Assembly (NCBI GenBank): GCA_035235625.1
Contig: CP141140.1
Coordinates: 45,193,351 to 45,257,350, forward strand
Length of the DNA: 64,000 bases
Direction of reading: 5' to 3'
Source of the DNA: Saururus chinensis
Lineage: Eukaryota; Streptophyta; Magnoliopsida; Piperales; Saururaceae
Part shown: positions 33,641 to 48,300 of the stretch, one piece after another
Layout: every line of letters begins with the position of its first letter
How positions within the stretch are numbered: the first letter of the stretch is position 1
The notes under the pieces: generated by a model
The model's database searches: none
Seen by the model: the letters and a program-made list of their open reading frames with translations, nothing else
What the model was told of the DNA's origin: nothing
Translations under genes and position numbers: made by a program

Positions 33641-34288
33641 TCCTCACGCATAAAGGTATATATTTATGCATATTACTGCATAAAGTTATGTTTTGTGATT
33701 TTTGCATATATTCAATTTATCGAATGTTTATCCGTTGGAGTAGGATATGAATTATAGACTGTATGTTTATGATTCTATTATATATATTTGATTTATCAAA
33801 TGATTATCCTTTAAAGTAAGATATGGAGTATACACTACAATTTTTATGATTGCCTCATGTATTCGTTTTATTGAATGATTATCTTTTGATGTTGTTTATG
33901 AATTATGCATGTGGAATCGTGTGAGATAGAGAAAATCTAGCTTCACCACTATTTTAATTATGAATGAGTAAAATATGTTTGAAAGGCTATTTTATAGAAT
34001 TATTCCTTGTTGAAAGGATGATTCTCTAAAATATTTTCTAAAATACGTGCAAGCATATTGACCGAGTTACTGGAATGGGCTAAAGAAAGGGTAATTGTCT
34101 TGTTGGAAAGAGTGACAAACCCTATCTTTGTAGTCATTCTTAGTGACACTCCCATGGCTTGTAGAGGCGAGGATAGGGTTTTGAAAACAATAAAAATTGG
34201 GTTGGAATGTTTTGAAAGGATAATTGCCCTTTTTGAGTTGGTGAATTTAAGATGGATTTTTTTGTCTGGAACTTTGGTTGGTGGACGT
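33640..34288 (+). mobile_element. LTR fragment of family S
   Basis: Matches the middle of the solo LTR at 54705-56694 (around 55480-55880), sharing GAAAATCTAGCTTC, the GAGTTACTGRRATG phrase, AACCCTATCTTTR and GGCGAGGMTAGG. It ends where the Athila LTR starts at 34289, so it was probably the target of that insertion. Incomplete. Confidence 0.65.
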
Positions 34289-36000
34289 TGATAAATGTGG
34301 ACTTCATTCATTGGAACACCCTTTTATCTTATTTGCTAGCACAAGATTAGGTTAATTTAAGGTTGATTATGGTTTATTAGTGTTTGGATAGAAATTAATA
34401 GTTTTAGTTTAATGATTAGTTAATTTAGGTTATAGTAGTAGTTTAGGTGTGTATATCAATCTGAATTTTTACTATTGCTACATATCTAAAATTTGATTCT
34501 TTTATGTTTTGTAGGTAAGAAATGCTTTTCAAGGCCTTTGGATGATGTGTTAAACTATTCATGACATTTTTGGCACGCTTACAAGTTATTTGGACAACTT
34601 TTCGGAGTCCTGAATACATTGGAAGTGGATATGGACATGAACAAAAGAGCTTAATGAATAGAACAAAAAGCTGGACTGAAATCTACAGTCAGTGAACAAC
34701 AATCATCTTCCCAAACATGACTTTAGACAAGTAATTGGACAAAACTGTCCAAATTATAAAAATGTGAAGCAATTAGGAAAAATGATGAAATCAAAGCCTA
34801 AAGAGTCTGTAATCACAAAAATTGATCAAAGGTTTCGTTCCCAACTCATTTCTAGACAAGAAGGTGGTTTCAAATTTTTATTTTTGGCACCTTGAGAGGT
34901 TAGAGTTTAGAGTTGAGAGTGACAAGGAATTTTGAGCCACCATTAATGGATTCGTTGAAGCTTTTATCTTGCTGGAAAGTGCCGAAGCAGCATAACAACA
35001 GTGGATTCTTTTAGGTTTATTTAGGTTTGTTTGTGTTTATCTAAACTAAAACCAACAAACTGAGGATTTATTAGATAGAGGTGTGATGTTCAAAGAACTC
35101 TAACATGATCAAGAAACACAACATAAAGCAAAACAAACTGAACTAAAAAGAAAGGATTCTCTCTTATTGTCCGGATTATGAGATGAAAATATCCTTATTG
35201 TGGATGGATTAGGAGGCTAATAAGTCTATAAATAGAGTGATTTCATGTCCAAAATAAAGGAGGCAGAGGAAAAAAAACCAGAGAAAAAATTTGGAAGCCA
35301 TGGTTACTATAGCCACAAGAGGAAGAAGGTGGTACTGGAGTACTACTGTTCATAGTTACTGTAGCAACCACGGGCAGGGATTTTTACAACGGGTTTTTGA
35401 AGGAGAATTTGAAAGGGACAATATTAATTTTACTTTATTTGATTTCCATCTCTATGGGTTCAATGCTTAATGTTGTACTTTTCATGGCCATGGGGTTCTA
35501 AACCAGCATAACTAGGAGTGAGGTGAAGTACTAATGAAGTGTATTAAAACTCTAGTTTTAATTTCTATTTAGTGGATTAATCTTTTAATTCTACCTTCTG
35601 AGTTTTATTTTAATGATTGTGTCAAGCACATTAATTCATTAGATTATCATTAGGTGTGAATTATAACTTAAGCATACACGTGTAAAGAATTGATCTTTGA
35701 TTATTCGTTCTCTCCGGGTACATGTAACACTTAGACAATTAATTAAAGTTGAGGTTTCCTTTGTTATTATATGAATTTGGATTAGAGATGGTGATACATG
35801 TGGTTTACAATGGATTTGATGCCTTAGTTTAATCCTCTGTACAATTTTCTTTGAAGTTTTTTAGTTGTATTTTTTTAGATTTTCAATCAAGAATTATTTG
35901 AAATATGATTTTGATAGCTTAGAAGTATCAACTAGTGATTTTAGTTTTTGATTATTTTCCCTAAGAATTAGATTTCCTCATGGGATCGACCTCAAAGACC
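34289..36000 (+). repeat. 5' LTR of the old Athila element
   Basis: Starts TGATAAATGTGGACTTC. It is related to the LTRs at 24380 and 27115: both contain TTTTATGTTTTGTAGGTAA and the TTTGGACAACTTTTY phrase in the same order after a TGATAARTRTG start. The end is not sharply defined; gag-like sequence begins near 36005. Confidence 0.6.
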
Positions 36001-36004
36001 TTGC

Positions 36005-38040
36005 ATAAAAACATCACGAGCTTTTCCCAAAAGGAGGGTGAACATTTTTATTAGTGTTGGGAGAGGTATAAGAACTTGCTCCTTAAATGCCCTTGCCATG
36101 GTTTTGAGGTTTGGAGATTAGTCAACTTTTTCTACTAAGGTTTGACATCTCCCATTCATCAAGTATTGGAACAATGTGCAACAGGGAATTCATGGCCAAG
36201 AGTGCTGAAGATGCTTGGGATTTCTTTGATGCATTGTCAGAGAAAGCTCTTCCTTTAAGAGGTGGAATATATAAAGTAAAAGAGGACGTAAATATGAGGG
36301 CCAATTTAGCTAACTTGACTTGGAAGGTAGAAGCCATTGAACTAGGTAAAGTGACCAATGCCACATGTGACCTATGTGAGAGTGTTTCACACACTACACA
36401 AGAGTGCCGATCCATCCTTGCCTTCCAAGAGCTTATGGTTGAGCAAACTCATGCTTTGAACACTTACAAGAGACCATTTAGCGGCCTGAACTCATAGACC
36501 TACAACCCCAATTGGGGGAACCACCCTAATTTTTTTCTGGAGACAAAGTCTACATCAAGGGGTTCAAGTAGGGCCACCTGTAAGCCCCCCTATGCAACAA
36601 CCATTTCCCCAACAACTACCAAAGAAACCCTCATTGGAGGAGACGCTCCAACAATTCATTCAAGCCCAAACATTAACAAATCAGTCCACCTCCCAGGCTA
36701 TACAAAGACTTGAGTCCACAATGAATGAATTAGCAACTACAATGAGTGAAAGAGAGAAAGGTAAGTTCCCTAGTCAACTTGTGCCTAACCCTAAGGGACA
36801 ATATGAGGTTGGCATTGTTTCACCACCTTTATAACATAAAGACGAAGCCAAATCAATTACTACCCTTAGGACTAGTAAGCTAGTGGACAAAACCCTTAGG
36901 CAACTAGAGAAGGAAATAAAGTCTATTGAGATGCAAAAACACCAAGATCCATTAGTTATTGATCTCAGTAAGGGTAAGGATAACAATGAGGAGCCTGGAC
37001 TTACATCTTCTACACCCTATGCGCCTCCCGCCCCATTTCCTCAAAGGTTGCACGAGGCTAAGAAAGGAAATAATCACAATGAGATAATGAAAGTGTTTAA
37101 ACAAGTAAAAATAAATATTTCATTTTTTGGTGTCATTCAGCAAATCCCTTCTTATGCCAAATTCTTGAAGGACTTATGTACAATCAAGTGCATGTTGAAT
37201 GTACATAAGAAGGCCTTCCTCACCAAGCAAGTAAGCTTAATTTTATGATACAAGTCCCCACCAAAATAAAAAGATCTGGGATGCCCTATCATTTCATGTG
37301 TCATAGGTAATCATAGAATAGAGCAAGCACTGCTAGATTTAGGGGCTAGTATTAATCTATTACCATATTCTATGCATGAGCAGTTGGGGCTTGGTGATCT
37401 TAAACCCAATTATGTGACACTCCAACTTGCCAATCGATCAATTAAGATTCCCCGTGGAGTTGTCAAAAATGTTTTGATTCAGGTTGGCAAGTTCTATTTT
37501 CATGTAGATTTCATTGTTTTAGACACCCACCTTGTTCAAAACAGCTCATTTTGGTGCTGATTTTATTGATGTTGGTTCTCTTAATGAGGTAAATGCTTTG
37601 CTAAATTCTACACCTCTTATGGACACTAACAAATGGAAAGCCAAAGTGGAGCAACTTCCACTTAATGATCCTAAACTAGTTTTATCTTCTAAAAAGCCAC
37701 CCAAGTTTGATCTAAAACCTATACCTGTTGAAGTTAAATATGACTATTTAGGTCTAGATGAAACCCTCCTTGTGATAATTTCCTTTTACTTAGGAATTGA
37801 ATAGGAAGTCCAACTGATCAATGTCCTTAAGACACACAAACCAGCCATAGGGTGGACCATTGCAAATATAAGGGTATAAGTCCTTCTGTTTGCATGCATC
37901 AAATTCATCTTAAGGATAACTCGAAACCATCTAGAGAAATGCAAAAGGAGCCTTGATCCTAATATGAAAGAGGTTGTCTGAGCTGAGGTGTTAAAGTTAC
38001 TCAATGTGCGTATTATTTACCCAACTTCAGATAGCACCTT
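36005..38040 (+). pseudogene. gag, protease and RT start of the old Athila (fossil)
   Basis: Recognisable parts: the middle of gag (about 36005-36230), a gag zinc-knuckle region (about 36360-36420, CDLCESVSHTTQEC), a gag-protease linker (36590-37000), protease (about 37280-37560, with ISCVIGN and INLLPYSMHEQLGLGDL), and the connection to RT ending at 38040. It parallels 50458-47765 of the younger Athila. Multiple breaks; no functional product. Confidence 0.75.
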
Positions 38041-38453
38041 TGTAAGATCCCTAAACATGAACCAGTTTATTTTATTCCATTTAATTGCTATTGCATGGTT
38101 TAATGCTAAATTCTGATTGATTTTAACTATTTTCAAATTTTAAGTGGTTATCAAAGGTTTTCACTAAAACTTTCTTCACATTTACGGTTTTTAAGTTATT
38201 TTAAGTCATTTAGAAGTTTTTTAGAATTTTTGGAATTTTAACTATATTCCCGAAAAGTTAGGGGCGGGACCTCGTGGGCCCCACATGCAAATTTGGGATT
38301 ATTAGTCCCAAATGACCCTAACATAAACCTAAGACATAAAATAATTGTTTCAAAACTTTTAGACATCAATTTGGGTTTAAATAAGTAAATTTACCATTTT
38401 GTGTAAAACCCTATTTATACCCACAAACCTATCAGGTTTACCCCACCCTTTAC

Positions 38454-38460
38454 TATAAAA
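38454..38460 (+). promoter_or_regulatory. TATA box of LTR T1
   Basis: TATAAAA in CTTTACTATAAAAGG, conserved at 52324-52330 in copy T2. A GGGCTGAGACC phrase follows about 40 bp downstream in both, fitting the start of the transcribed region. Confidence 0.55.
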
Positions 38461-40137
38461 GGAAAAGCCCCGCCACTTTTTGAATTGGAAAAGGGCTGAG
38501 ACCAGGAGCTTAGGAGCCTAATCCCCATTTTCCTAAAAGAGAAAGGAGATTAAGGTATGAATTTGTTTAATATTTTATTAATCTATTAGGGTTTTTCTTA
38601 AATCTTTCAAATCCCTTCATTTGCTTAGGATTAATCTCAATATTTACTCAAAAACTACTGATTTGGGTTTCTATTTCAAAACATAATGATGAGAATTTCG
38701 TTTTTGAGTCTCTTGAACCCTAAATCTACTTGTTCTTGAAGGATTTAGATGTTTCAAATCGGATTTATGAAGGTATTAACAAAAGCCCTATGTTGGGTAG
38801 GTTTTGAAGGTGTTTGAGGAGCTATTTTGAGTGAAGAAGCTTGTTAAAGGTAATTGTTTTGGTCTTAAATGTTGCTGTGATTTCAGATTTAAGTTTTGAT
38901 AGAGTTTGAAGTAGATTCCATGGTTATGAGCTTTAATGGTGATTTAAGAAAGGTTTAATCTTTGATGAGATTTCTTAGGATTTTTGTTGAATAATGGCTA
39001 GATTTGATGTTCTCTAAGCATGGATTGGATTATCATGATGTTTGGGAGTATGATTTGGTAGTTTAAGATTTGTATGTGAAGTTTCGGTTTTAATTTCGAA
39101 GTGGGGAAGATGAACCAGAGATTGCCGTTATGGAGATCAAACAACATAACAGCCAATCGAACGGCCCTGTAGGGCATTTGATCGCGAACACTGCAGTTCT
39201 GCTACTTTTGTATATTTTGCTTGTTTTAGTGTTTTACTCTTGAGTATCATTTCTTATGACTTTGATGAGTAATACATGCTATGATAAGCTATTGGAAGGG
39301 TATAAATTGATGTTAAAGGCCATGATGAATGCTTATGTGTTAAGTGGATTTTATGTTATTCGGTTGAGCATGTTATAAATTAGTATATTGAATCCATGAT
39401 TGAGTGATTCATTATATTTTTGTATGATTCCATAAAAGTTTATAGTATGAGAATGGAATTATATGCCTTCATATATCATGATTAAATTATAGGTGAATGA
39501 TGATGTCATGTCTTGGTTCAAGTGTGGTATGAATATACTTATATAAGTTTAACATGAGGTTGCACTTGATTTGAATGGTGCTTTCCAATAGTTTTCACCC
39601 ATGATTAGATGTTAATGTGCAAGTGTGTGGTATGATGATGAGTTATTTACAAGGCATGTTCATATGCTTAGAATTAAATATTTCTACCATGTACACACAT
39701 GTGGGGGACGATTATGATGATGCTTGGTATTATGGTTATAAATTATGCATGAGGGGCTGATAAGGGCACGTATCATGAATTATGATTCATATATGCCTTG
39801 CCCATGTATGTACCATGTTCCATGCATCATGAAATGGATTTCCAAATAAGACTTTAACGAGATTAGCCGTGGTTGATAGATTGGATGCAATGATGTGAGG
39901 TTACGTGCCAAATTAATCGATCATTGGCTTATCAAAAATTGGTTAGTCTGAAAGGACATGATTTTGATTTGAGTTCCTGTGTGAAACATGGATACTCCTC
40001 GGGTTAAGTCAATCTGAGTTGATGTTGAGTTGAGTTGAATGGTGACGAGTTGTATACTCATCTTGCGGTTGAGATTTCTTGAGATAGTCATCTGAACCTT
40101 GAGAATCCATAGTGTTATACCTTCAAACACAGGCTAC

Positions 40138-40400
40138 TACATATTCTAGGTTCCCTATATGGGAATTCAGACTCTTCCTCCCGTTGAGATGTCCAGGGTG
40201 AACACACTGCTCTAGGTTCTCTGTGTGAGATTCGGACATTACTTCGTGGACTGTCCAGGGCGAGCAGAGGAGCTGACTACCCCAAACACTCTAGATTTCC
40301 TTTGTGGAATTCAGACTATGTCCATAACGGGGTAACACCCTAGGTTCCCTATGTAGGATTCAGACCTTTCTTCATGGATTATCAGAACGGGTAGCATGAT
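40138..40400 (+). repeat. Sub-repeats in LTR T1 (~62 bp x 4)
   Basis: Degenerate units with CTAGGTTCCCTRTRTGGGATTC and GTCCAGGGYGARCA. Copy T2 has the same array at about 53960-54260 with about five units in which the first phrase has become CTAGGTTTCCGTAAGGAATT. Confidence 0.65.
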
Positions 40401-40479
40401 TGTATTTTTCTCCATGGTTGAGACATTCACCATTTGTTAATGATGCATGTGGATGAGATGATTTTACGCCTAGGTTACT

Positions 40480-41671
40480 GATGCACTGAAATTATGTTTA
40501 ATAAAATATTTTCAAATTTCTATTTGCAATCCTATTTTGTGTTAATTCATTACTAATTTGGGCTATTTATGTTTTGAATAAGTTAGTTGGACCTTAATTG
40601 AGTTTACATGTCTAAACAGGCTTCAACAAGATACAACTGGAAGAGGAAGTTGAGCCCAACTACCCAAAGCTATTTAAAAGTTAAGAATGGGCTCATAATG
40701 GTCTAACATGCATGGAATGGTCGAACACAACCTTGTGGACCCATTTGATTTGAGATTTGTATGAATAGAACTAAATTATGAAAGAAGTTGATTCGGATAG
40801 ATTGACATAACCTTAGTATTTTGATCATATCTTTTTATGTATAATTCGGATTGATACGATTCTGGTGGCAATGGAAAGAAGACTTCCGTGGTTACAAGTG
40901 TTATTTCAGGAAGAAATTCCAAATTCCGAAGATATAGGGGTCGAATCAGGCAATCAATCAGGATGAAATCTGGAGATATGATTTGATTTTACCCTTTGAA
41001 GCAACCCTTTCTTTTCCTATAAATAGAGGGGTGGACGTGATAGATGGGGCATTCTCTCCTCTTTAGAGCTCTCTTCTCCTATTTCCTTCTCTTATTTTGC
41101 ATCTTTGTTTTTAGTTTTATTGTAATGGCTTTCTAAATCTCTCAAGCTAAGGCTAGGAATGAAGCTTGTACTTGATGTTTAATGGATACTTTGATTCAAG
41201 TAAGTTCTTTATCATTTTAAATTGATGTTTCATATTTAAGGAGTTTATAATCTATACAATTATTTGATTCAGCGTTGACGAAAGGCACGTTGAATGCTTA
41301 TAATTCCCTGTGATTATATACTTAATGCTTTCACGTAGTAAACAATCAATTACTATTGTTTTATTTCAAAGTTCTTTAAAAGATAAATTTTCCGATTAAG
41401 ATAAATTTTCATTTGATCTTGATTGAGTTATCATTTGAATGAAGTAAACATTAGAGATTTATTGCAAGTGGATTTTTGATGCCTTAGCACTTTCTCTTTG
41501 AATTGTCTCTTATCATCTATTTCACTTTTCTTCTCTATTCGATTCTCTTCGTAATAGTTTTCTGTGTCACACAAGGCTTTCCCTGTGGATCGACCTTGTT
41601 TACTATAGTTGACAAGTAAAAAAAAAGAAATCTGAACTAGACTCCTTCATAGTCTTAGTTTGGACGTAACA
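40480..41671 (+). mobile_element. Athila solo LTR
   Basis: 1,192 bp from TGATGCACTGAAATTATG to GGACGTAACA, flanked by a perfect GTTAC duplication (40475-40479 and 41672-41676). Same family as the LTRs of the element at 42559-51697 but in the opposite orientation. TATA box at 41018-41025. It sits in LTR T1, as shown by the continuous match of the flanks to the uninterrupted copy T2 near 54345. Confidence 0.9.
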
Positions 41672-42558
41672 GTTACACAGGTTGTGTAGGGATAATTGAG
41701 ATTATGTGATACTTGTGAATATGATTTATTATCAATGATTTAGTACGTGTGATTGAGACTCTTATCATGCAGGGTGAATGATTTATGGATGAATGATATG
41801 AATATGCATTATACGATTATGTGTTAGAGACACGTGTTATGTAGGTTGAATGTATATGAAGGAGAATGATTTATTATGCATGATCTGAATGTGTGTTAGA
41901 GACACTACTCATGCAGGTTATATATGATGTTTATACATGATGTGATTGAATGAGAATCACTTATTATGCAAGATGGATGTTATGCTATAATGTGATTATT
42001 CATGTCATGATTAGTATGTATGAGATACTTGTATCCAGAATGATTACTTATGGGTAAATAGGGGTATGGTAAGGGAATTAATCAGAAATGAGAAGATTAG
42101 GTGAAATGTAGATCTGAATTACCATATTGATGTGTTGTAGTTGTTTTCTAATTAATTTTATTGTATTTCAAACCTTACTAAGTTTTACTCACCCCACTTT
42201 CTATGTATTATTTTGGGGTTACATGACATAACATGCAGTTAATCAGGATTCCCTATATGAGGGACAACTGTGATATGCATGGAAATAGGCATGGATACCT
42301 CCGGGTGTTATTTTGTCTTCTAATTTATGCTATTATGATCATAAAACACTTTATGTGGATGATTATGTTTCAAACTCGTGTATCTTATACTTTTAGACTT
42401 GTCTAAGATTTTCTGATTTGAGCCTTGGGTTTAGGCTCAAAATATTAAGCATGTGTGTTACATTTGAGGATTTATTTCAGAAATGTTATCCTCTTTTATT
42501 TTTACCTTATTTCTCTCACACAAAGGACTACAGTGCGCGACTCCATGTTAGTTATTGT

Positions 42559-43751
42559 TGTTACGTCCAAACTAAGGCTATGAAGGAGTCTAGTTCAGAT
42601 TTCTTTTTTTTACTTGTCAACTATAGTAAACAAGGGTCGATCCACAGGGAAAGCCTTGTGTGACACAGAAAACTATTACGAAGAGAATAGAATAGAGAAG
42701 AAAAGTAAAATAGATAATAAGAGACAATTCAAAGAGAAAGTGCTAAGGCATCAAAATCCACTTGTAATAAATCTCTAATGTATACTTTATTCAAATGATA
42801 ACTCAATTAAGATCAAATAAAAATTTGTCTCAATCAGAAAATTTATCTTTTAAAGAACTTTGAAATAGAACAATAGTAATTGATTGTTTACTACGTGAAA
42901 GTATTAAGTGTATAATCACAGGGAATTATAAGCATTTAGCGTGCCTTTCGTCAACGTTGAATCAAATAATTATATAGATTATAAACTCCTTAAATATGAA
43001 ACATCAATTGAAAATGATAAAGAACTTACTTGAATCAAAGTATCTATTAAACATCAAGTACAAGTTTCATTCCTAGCCTTAGCTTGAGAGCTTTAGAAAA
43101 CCATTACAATAAAAATAAAAATAAAAATGCAAAATGAGAAAAGGAAATAGGAGAAGAGAGCTCCAAAGAGGAGAGAATGCCCTATCTATCACGTCCACCC
43201 CTCTATTTATAGGAAAAGAAAGGGTTGCTTCAAAGGGGAAAGTTAAATCATATCTCCAGATTTCATCCTGATTGATTGCCTGATTGGACCCATATATCTT
43301 CGGAATTTGGAATTTCTTCCTGAAATAACACTTGTAGCCACAGAAGTCTTCTTTCCATTTCCACCAAAATCGTATCAATCCGAATTATATATAAAACGAT
43401 ATGATCGAAATACTAAGGCTGTGTCAATCTGTCAGAATCAACTTCTTTCATAATTTAGTTCTATTCATACAAATCTCAAATCAAATGGGTCCACAAGGTT
43501 GTGTTCGACCATTCTATGCATGTTTAGACCATTAGGAGCCCATTCTTGACTTTTAAATAGCTTTGGGTAGTTGGGCTTAACTTCCTCTTCCAGTTATATC
43601 TTGTTGAAGCCTGTTTAGACATGTAAACTCAATTAAGGTCCAACTAACTTGTTCAAAACATAAATAGCCCAAATCAGCAATGAATTAACACAAAATAGGA
43701 TTGCAAATAGAAATTTGAAAACATTTTATTAAACATTATTTCAGTGCATCA
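42559..43751 (-). repeat. 3' LTR of the Athila element
   Basis: On + it starts TGTTACGTCCAAACTAAGG and ends CAGTGCATCA. The - strand TATA box (CCTATAAATAGAG) lies at about 43200-43212. Confidence 0.88.
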
Positions 43752-45333
43752 AATACCCCCAAACCTACTTTTTGCTAGTCCTCGAGCAAAACAAAAATTA
43801 AAACAATAGAAAACAAAACTAACTACTCCACTTCCGCAGGAAATCTCGATTGCATTTAGCATATGCAATAAGCCTTTAAACCCCTAGCTTACACTAGTAG
43901 ACGAGTTGTGTCTCGTGAGGGTTTGCAATGAATATACCCACAAAATTCAAAACTAGAATGTTAAAAGAAAATAAAAATTAAAACCACGTCAAATTTACAA
44001 ATCAACTCCTCCTAAACATGTAACTTCATTTAGTAAAATCAATCATGCATAATATAACTTGTCTTTTGAAACAATAATTCATTCTAACAACTTCATATTG
44101 GTAGCATGTACTCATACATACATAATAGTTTTAGAAAAACAGACATTGCCAAGTAATTATACAATCCCATTCTTATGAATCGAACAACTCAATGTGTCTC
44201 ATGTCCACTCAACAATTTCAATTTTAATACTAAATAGGCATTGGCATCCATTCATCTTCAAGAGATCATAATAGAGAATCATGCAAAACCTTCCTTGAAA
44301 AGTAAAACACCCTAGATCACCTGCCAACTCATTCAAGATATAATTGCATAGTGTCCTACTAGAATTTTATGCTCATCTCACATGACATGTGTACGGCTTA
44401 GCCTTTTTAGCTTTCTATAAGATCCATGTAACAAGTGTTAGGCCAGTGACTCCCAATCCAGTTGGCTCAGGGCACTAGGTGTTAAAGCACCCCTCAGGCT
44501 TAATAACTTGAACCAAATAGGCTTCAAGGCTATGCATGTCATAAATTAGTCAACTCTACCTTTTGACTCGAACACCCTATGTTTAGTGAGGCATGCTGAG
44601 TCCCGGTCTACTCAATAGAGTGACTTTAATTTTTTTTCATTCTTTTTTTTCACATTTTTTTGATTTTTTTTTCTTGAGCACATTATACAATCAACTTGAA
44701 TTGTGTTGACAACAAGTCCTCGATTGTTCTACAAACCAAGAATAGTGAAGCTCAAAACTCTATCATGATAACATGAATACTACTAGATCATGCCAAAGTT
44801 TTACTCTCATAAGAAAATAATTACTTAGATTCAATGATATCCACCAAGATGTAAGACCATAATCAAGGGCTTGAATTCTCACTTAGGCAAATGTCTTGCT
44901 TTATTTTATTTTTCAAAATAGGAGCACAAAAAACCAATATGAAGTAATCAGAACTCAAAATCATTAAATCTGTCAAGTCATATTCTAAGTAGTCTGATGT
45001 CATTAATCTAATTAATTTTTTTCAATTTTTCATTTTTTTAAGTAAAACAAAAAAAAATATAAAGAAAAATATCTTTCTACACCCCCAAACCTAAACTAAA
45101 CATTGACCTCAATGTAATTTTTTTTTTTGGTGAAAAATCATGAAAAGAAAATCAAACCTCATAATTTGGATTTTCAAGAGGTGTAGACTCAACTTCAGGG
45201 ACAAAATGGTCTAAAAATGGTTTCAAAGGTTGGCCATTAACTTTGAAAACATCACCATTTTTTGGGTTCTCAATTTCAACAGTTCTATAAGGAAAAATAA
45301 TTTTTACAATGAAAGGACCTGTCCAACGTGATC
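43752..45333 (-). other. 3' non-coding region of the Athila element
   Basis: About 1.5 kb between integrase and the LTR, where some Athila elements carry an env-like gene. Only AT-rich and poly-T/A tracts are seen here, with no env-like frame. The segment around 44430-44640 is the part shared with the fragments at 22900-23085 and 26500-26690. 45150-45330 still encodes the end of the integrase region on -. Confidence 0.65.
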
Positions 45334-48300
45334 TTAATTTTCCTGGAAAGAGATGTACAATAAAACCTTTTGAAATGGCTCAAAAGTTTTTCGTAAAATA
45401 TTTTTATCATGAAAAGCCTTCATTCTCTCTTTGTAAAGTTTTGAACTCTCATAAGCATCACGTCGAATTTCTTCTAACTCATTGATTTGCAATTGTCTAT
45501 TTAAGCCAGCCTTATCAAAGTTAAAATTCAAAGCTTTGATTGCCCAATATGCCCTATGTTCCAACTCCACAGGCAAGTGACAAGCTTTTCCAAAAATCAA
45601 ACCGTAAGGAGACATGCCAATTGGGGTTTTAAAAGCGGTACGGTAAGCCCAAAGAGCATCGGTTAGCCGTAAAGACCAATCTTTACCATTTGGATTTACC
45701 ATTTTTTGCAAAATATATTTAATTTCCCTATTAGAAATCTCAACTTGTCCACTTGTTTGTGGGTGATAGGGGGTAGCTACTTTATGGGTAATCCCATACT
45801 TCCTCATCAAAGCCTCAAAAGGCTTATTGCAAAAATATGACCCCCCGTCACTTATAATGGCTCGAGGTGTTCCAAACCTTGAAAATATATTTTCTTTTAA
45901 AAAGCGCACAACGACTTTGTGGTCATTGGTTTTGCTTGGAACAGCCTCAATCCACTTAGAAACATAATCGACAGCAACTAAAATATAAACATAGCCAAAA
46001 GAAGGAGGAAAAGGTCCCATGAAATCAATGCCCCAACAATCAAAAATCTCAATAACCAATATGGGGTTAAGGGGCATCATATTTCGATGAGAAATGGCTC
46101 CTAACTTTTGACACCTTTCACAAGTTTTGCAAAATTCATGAACATCTTTGAAAAACATCGGCCAGTAAAAACCACATTACAAAATTTTAGCGGTGGTCTT
46201 TTTAGAGAAGTGACCACCGCAAGCTTCAGAATGACAAAAAGAAATGATACTTACTTGTTCAGAATCAGGCACACATCTCTTTATTATTTGATCTGGACAG
46301 TACTTAAAGAGATAGGGGTCGTCCCAAAAGATATGCTTTACCTTAGTGAAGAATCTCTTTTTATCTTAAGGAGACCAATGGTGGGGAACTTTACCTGTCA
46401 CCAAGTAGTTGGTAATGTCGGCATACCATGAAGGATGTGAGACGACAAAAAGTTGTTCATCGGGGAATGTGTGTTGGATTGGAATGTTTTCTGAAGAATC
46501 AGAAAATTCCAATCTGAAAAGATGATCCGCCACCACATTCTCTACTCCCTGCTTGTCTTTGATTGTAAGATCAAACTCTTGGAGTAGGAGTATCCATCGG
46601 AGCAATCTGGGCTTTGTATCTTGTTTGCTCAAAAGGTACTTCAAAGCTGCATGGTCAGTAAAAATGATAATTTGAGAGCCAATCAAGTAGGATCTAAATT
46701 TGTCAAGTGCAAATACTACAACAATAAGTTCTTTTTCATTGGTGGAGTAGTTCATTTGGGCACTATTTAAAGTTTTACTTGCATAATGAATTACGCAAGG
46801 TTTCTTATCTTTCCTTTGCCCTAAAACAGCCCCAACGGCATAATCACTTGCATCACACATAATTTCAAAAGGAAGGTTCCAATCTGGGGGTTGCATGATG
46901 GGTGCGGACACTAACATGTTCTTAAGCTTTGTGAAAGCTTCTTCATATGCATTTGACCACTCAAAAGAATGCTCTTTAGATAGAAGATTACACAACGGTC
47001 TAGATATCACACTAAAATTCTTAATAAATCTTCTATAAAAACCGGCATGCCCTAGAAAGGATCTAACATCTTTTGTGGACTTTGGACTAGGCAAATTAGC
47101 AATCAATTCAATATTTGCCTTGTCCACTTGAATTCCACACGTAAAACAATGTGACCAAGTACTATTCCAGTAGTAACCATAAAATGACACTTTTCCCAAT
47201 TTAAAACTAGATTTTTCTCTTCACATCTCACCAAAACTTTTTCTAAGTTATCAAGACAATCATCAAAAGGATCACCAAAAATAGAAAAATCATCCATAAA
47301 AACTTCCAAAAACCGCTCCACCATGTCACTAAAGATGCTCATCATGCACCTTTGGAATGTGGTAGGAGCATTACATAACCCAAACGGCATCCTTCGATAT
47401 GCAAAGGTACCAAATGGACATGTAAAGGTTGTTTTTTCTTGATCTTCAAGTGCAATCTCAATTTGGTTGTATCCTGAATAACCATCTAAAAAACAATAAA
47501 ATTGATGACCGGCTACCCTCTCTAGGATTTGGTCCATGAATGGCAAGGGGAAGTGGTCTTTCCTAGTGACGGAATTTAATTTCCTATAATCTATGCACAT
47601 CCGCCAACCAGTGGTGACTCTAGTGGGAATTAACTCATCATTACCATTCTTTACCACTGTCACTCCAGACTTTTTGGGGACAACTTGGGTGGGACTCACC
47701 CATGGACTGTCAGAAATGGGGTAAATGATACCCACATCCAATAATTTTAGAACCTCTGCTCTCACTACCTCCGTTGCATTTGTCTCACAGGTTTTGCATT
47801 TTCTTCCATGAAGATCCTATGTGTACAAATCAGGGAACTAATCCCCTTGATATCAGCAATGGTCCACCCAATGGCATTCTTGTGATTTCTAAGGACTTCG
47901 AGCAACTTATGCTCTTGCTCCCTATCCAACATTGAAGAGACAACCACAGGAAATGTCTCTCCCTCACCAAGATAAGCATATTTAAGTTCAGTAGGGAGGG
48001 GTTTCAAGTCTAGCTTGGGTGGTTGGACACTTGAGGGGAGAGGAGCGCTATTAGGAGGTAACTCCTCAAAGCGGGCCTTCCACCTATCAGTATCTAATAA
48101 TGGAGTTGACTCCAACAAGGAATTTACATCATTAATCATAACATCATCATCAAAGTTAAAATAAGAAAGACATGCTTCAAGAGGGTCAGAAAATGAAGAA
48201 ATAGTAGCCATGTCATCAACAAGACTTTCTAAAAGATTCACTTCATGCACATCCACGTCATCATCACCTGGTTGCCTGCAAATATTAAAAATGTTCAGTT

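Noticed and set aside
43752-45333. env-like gene in the Athila 3' region
   Set aside because: Only AT-rich non-coding sequence and the end of integrase are visible.
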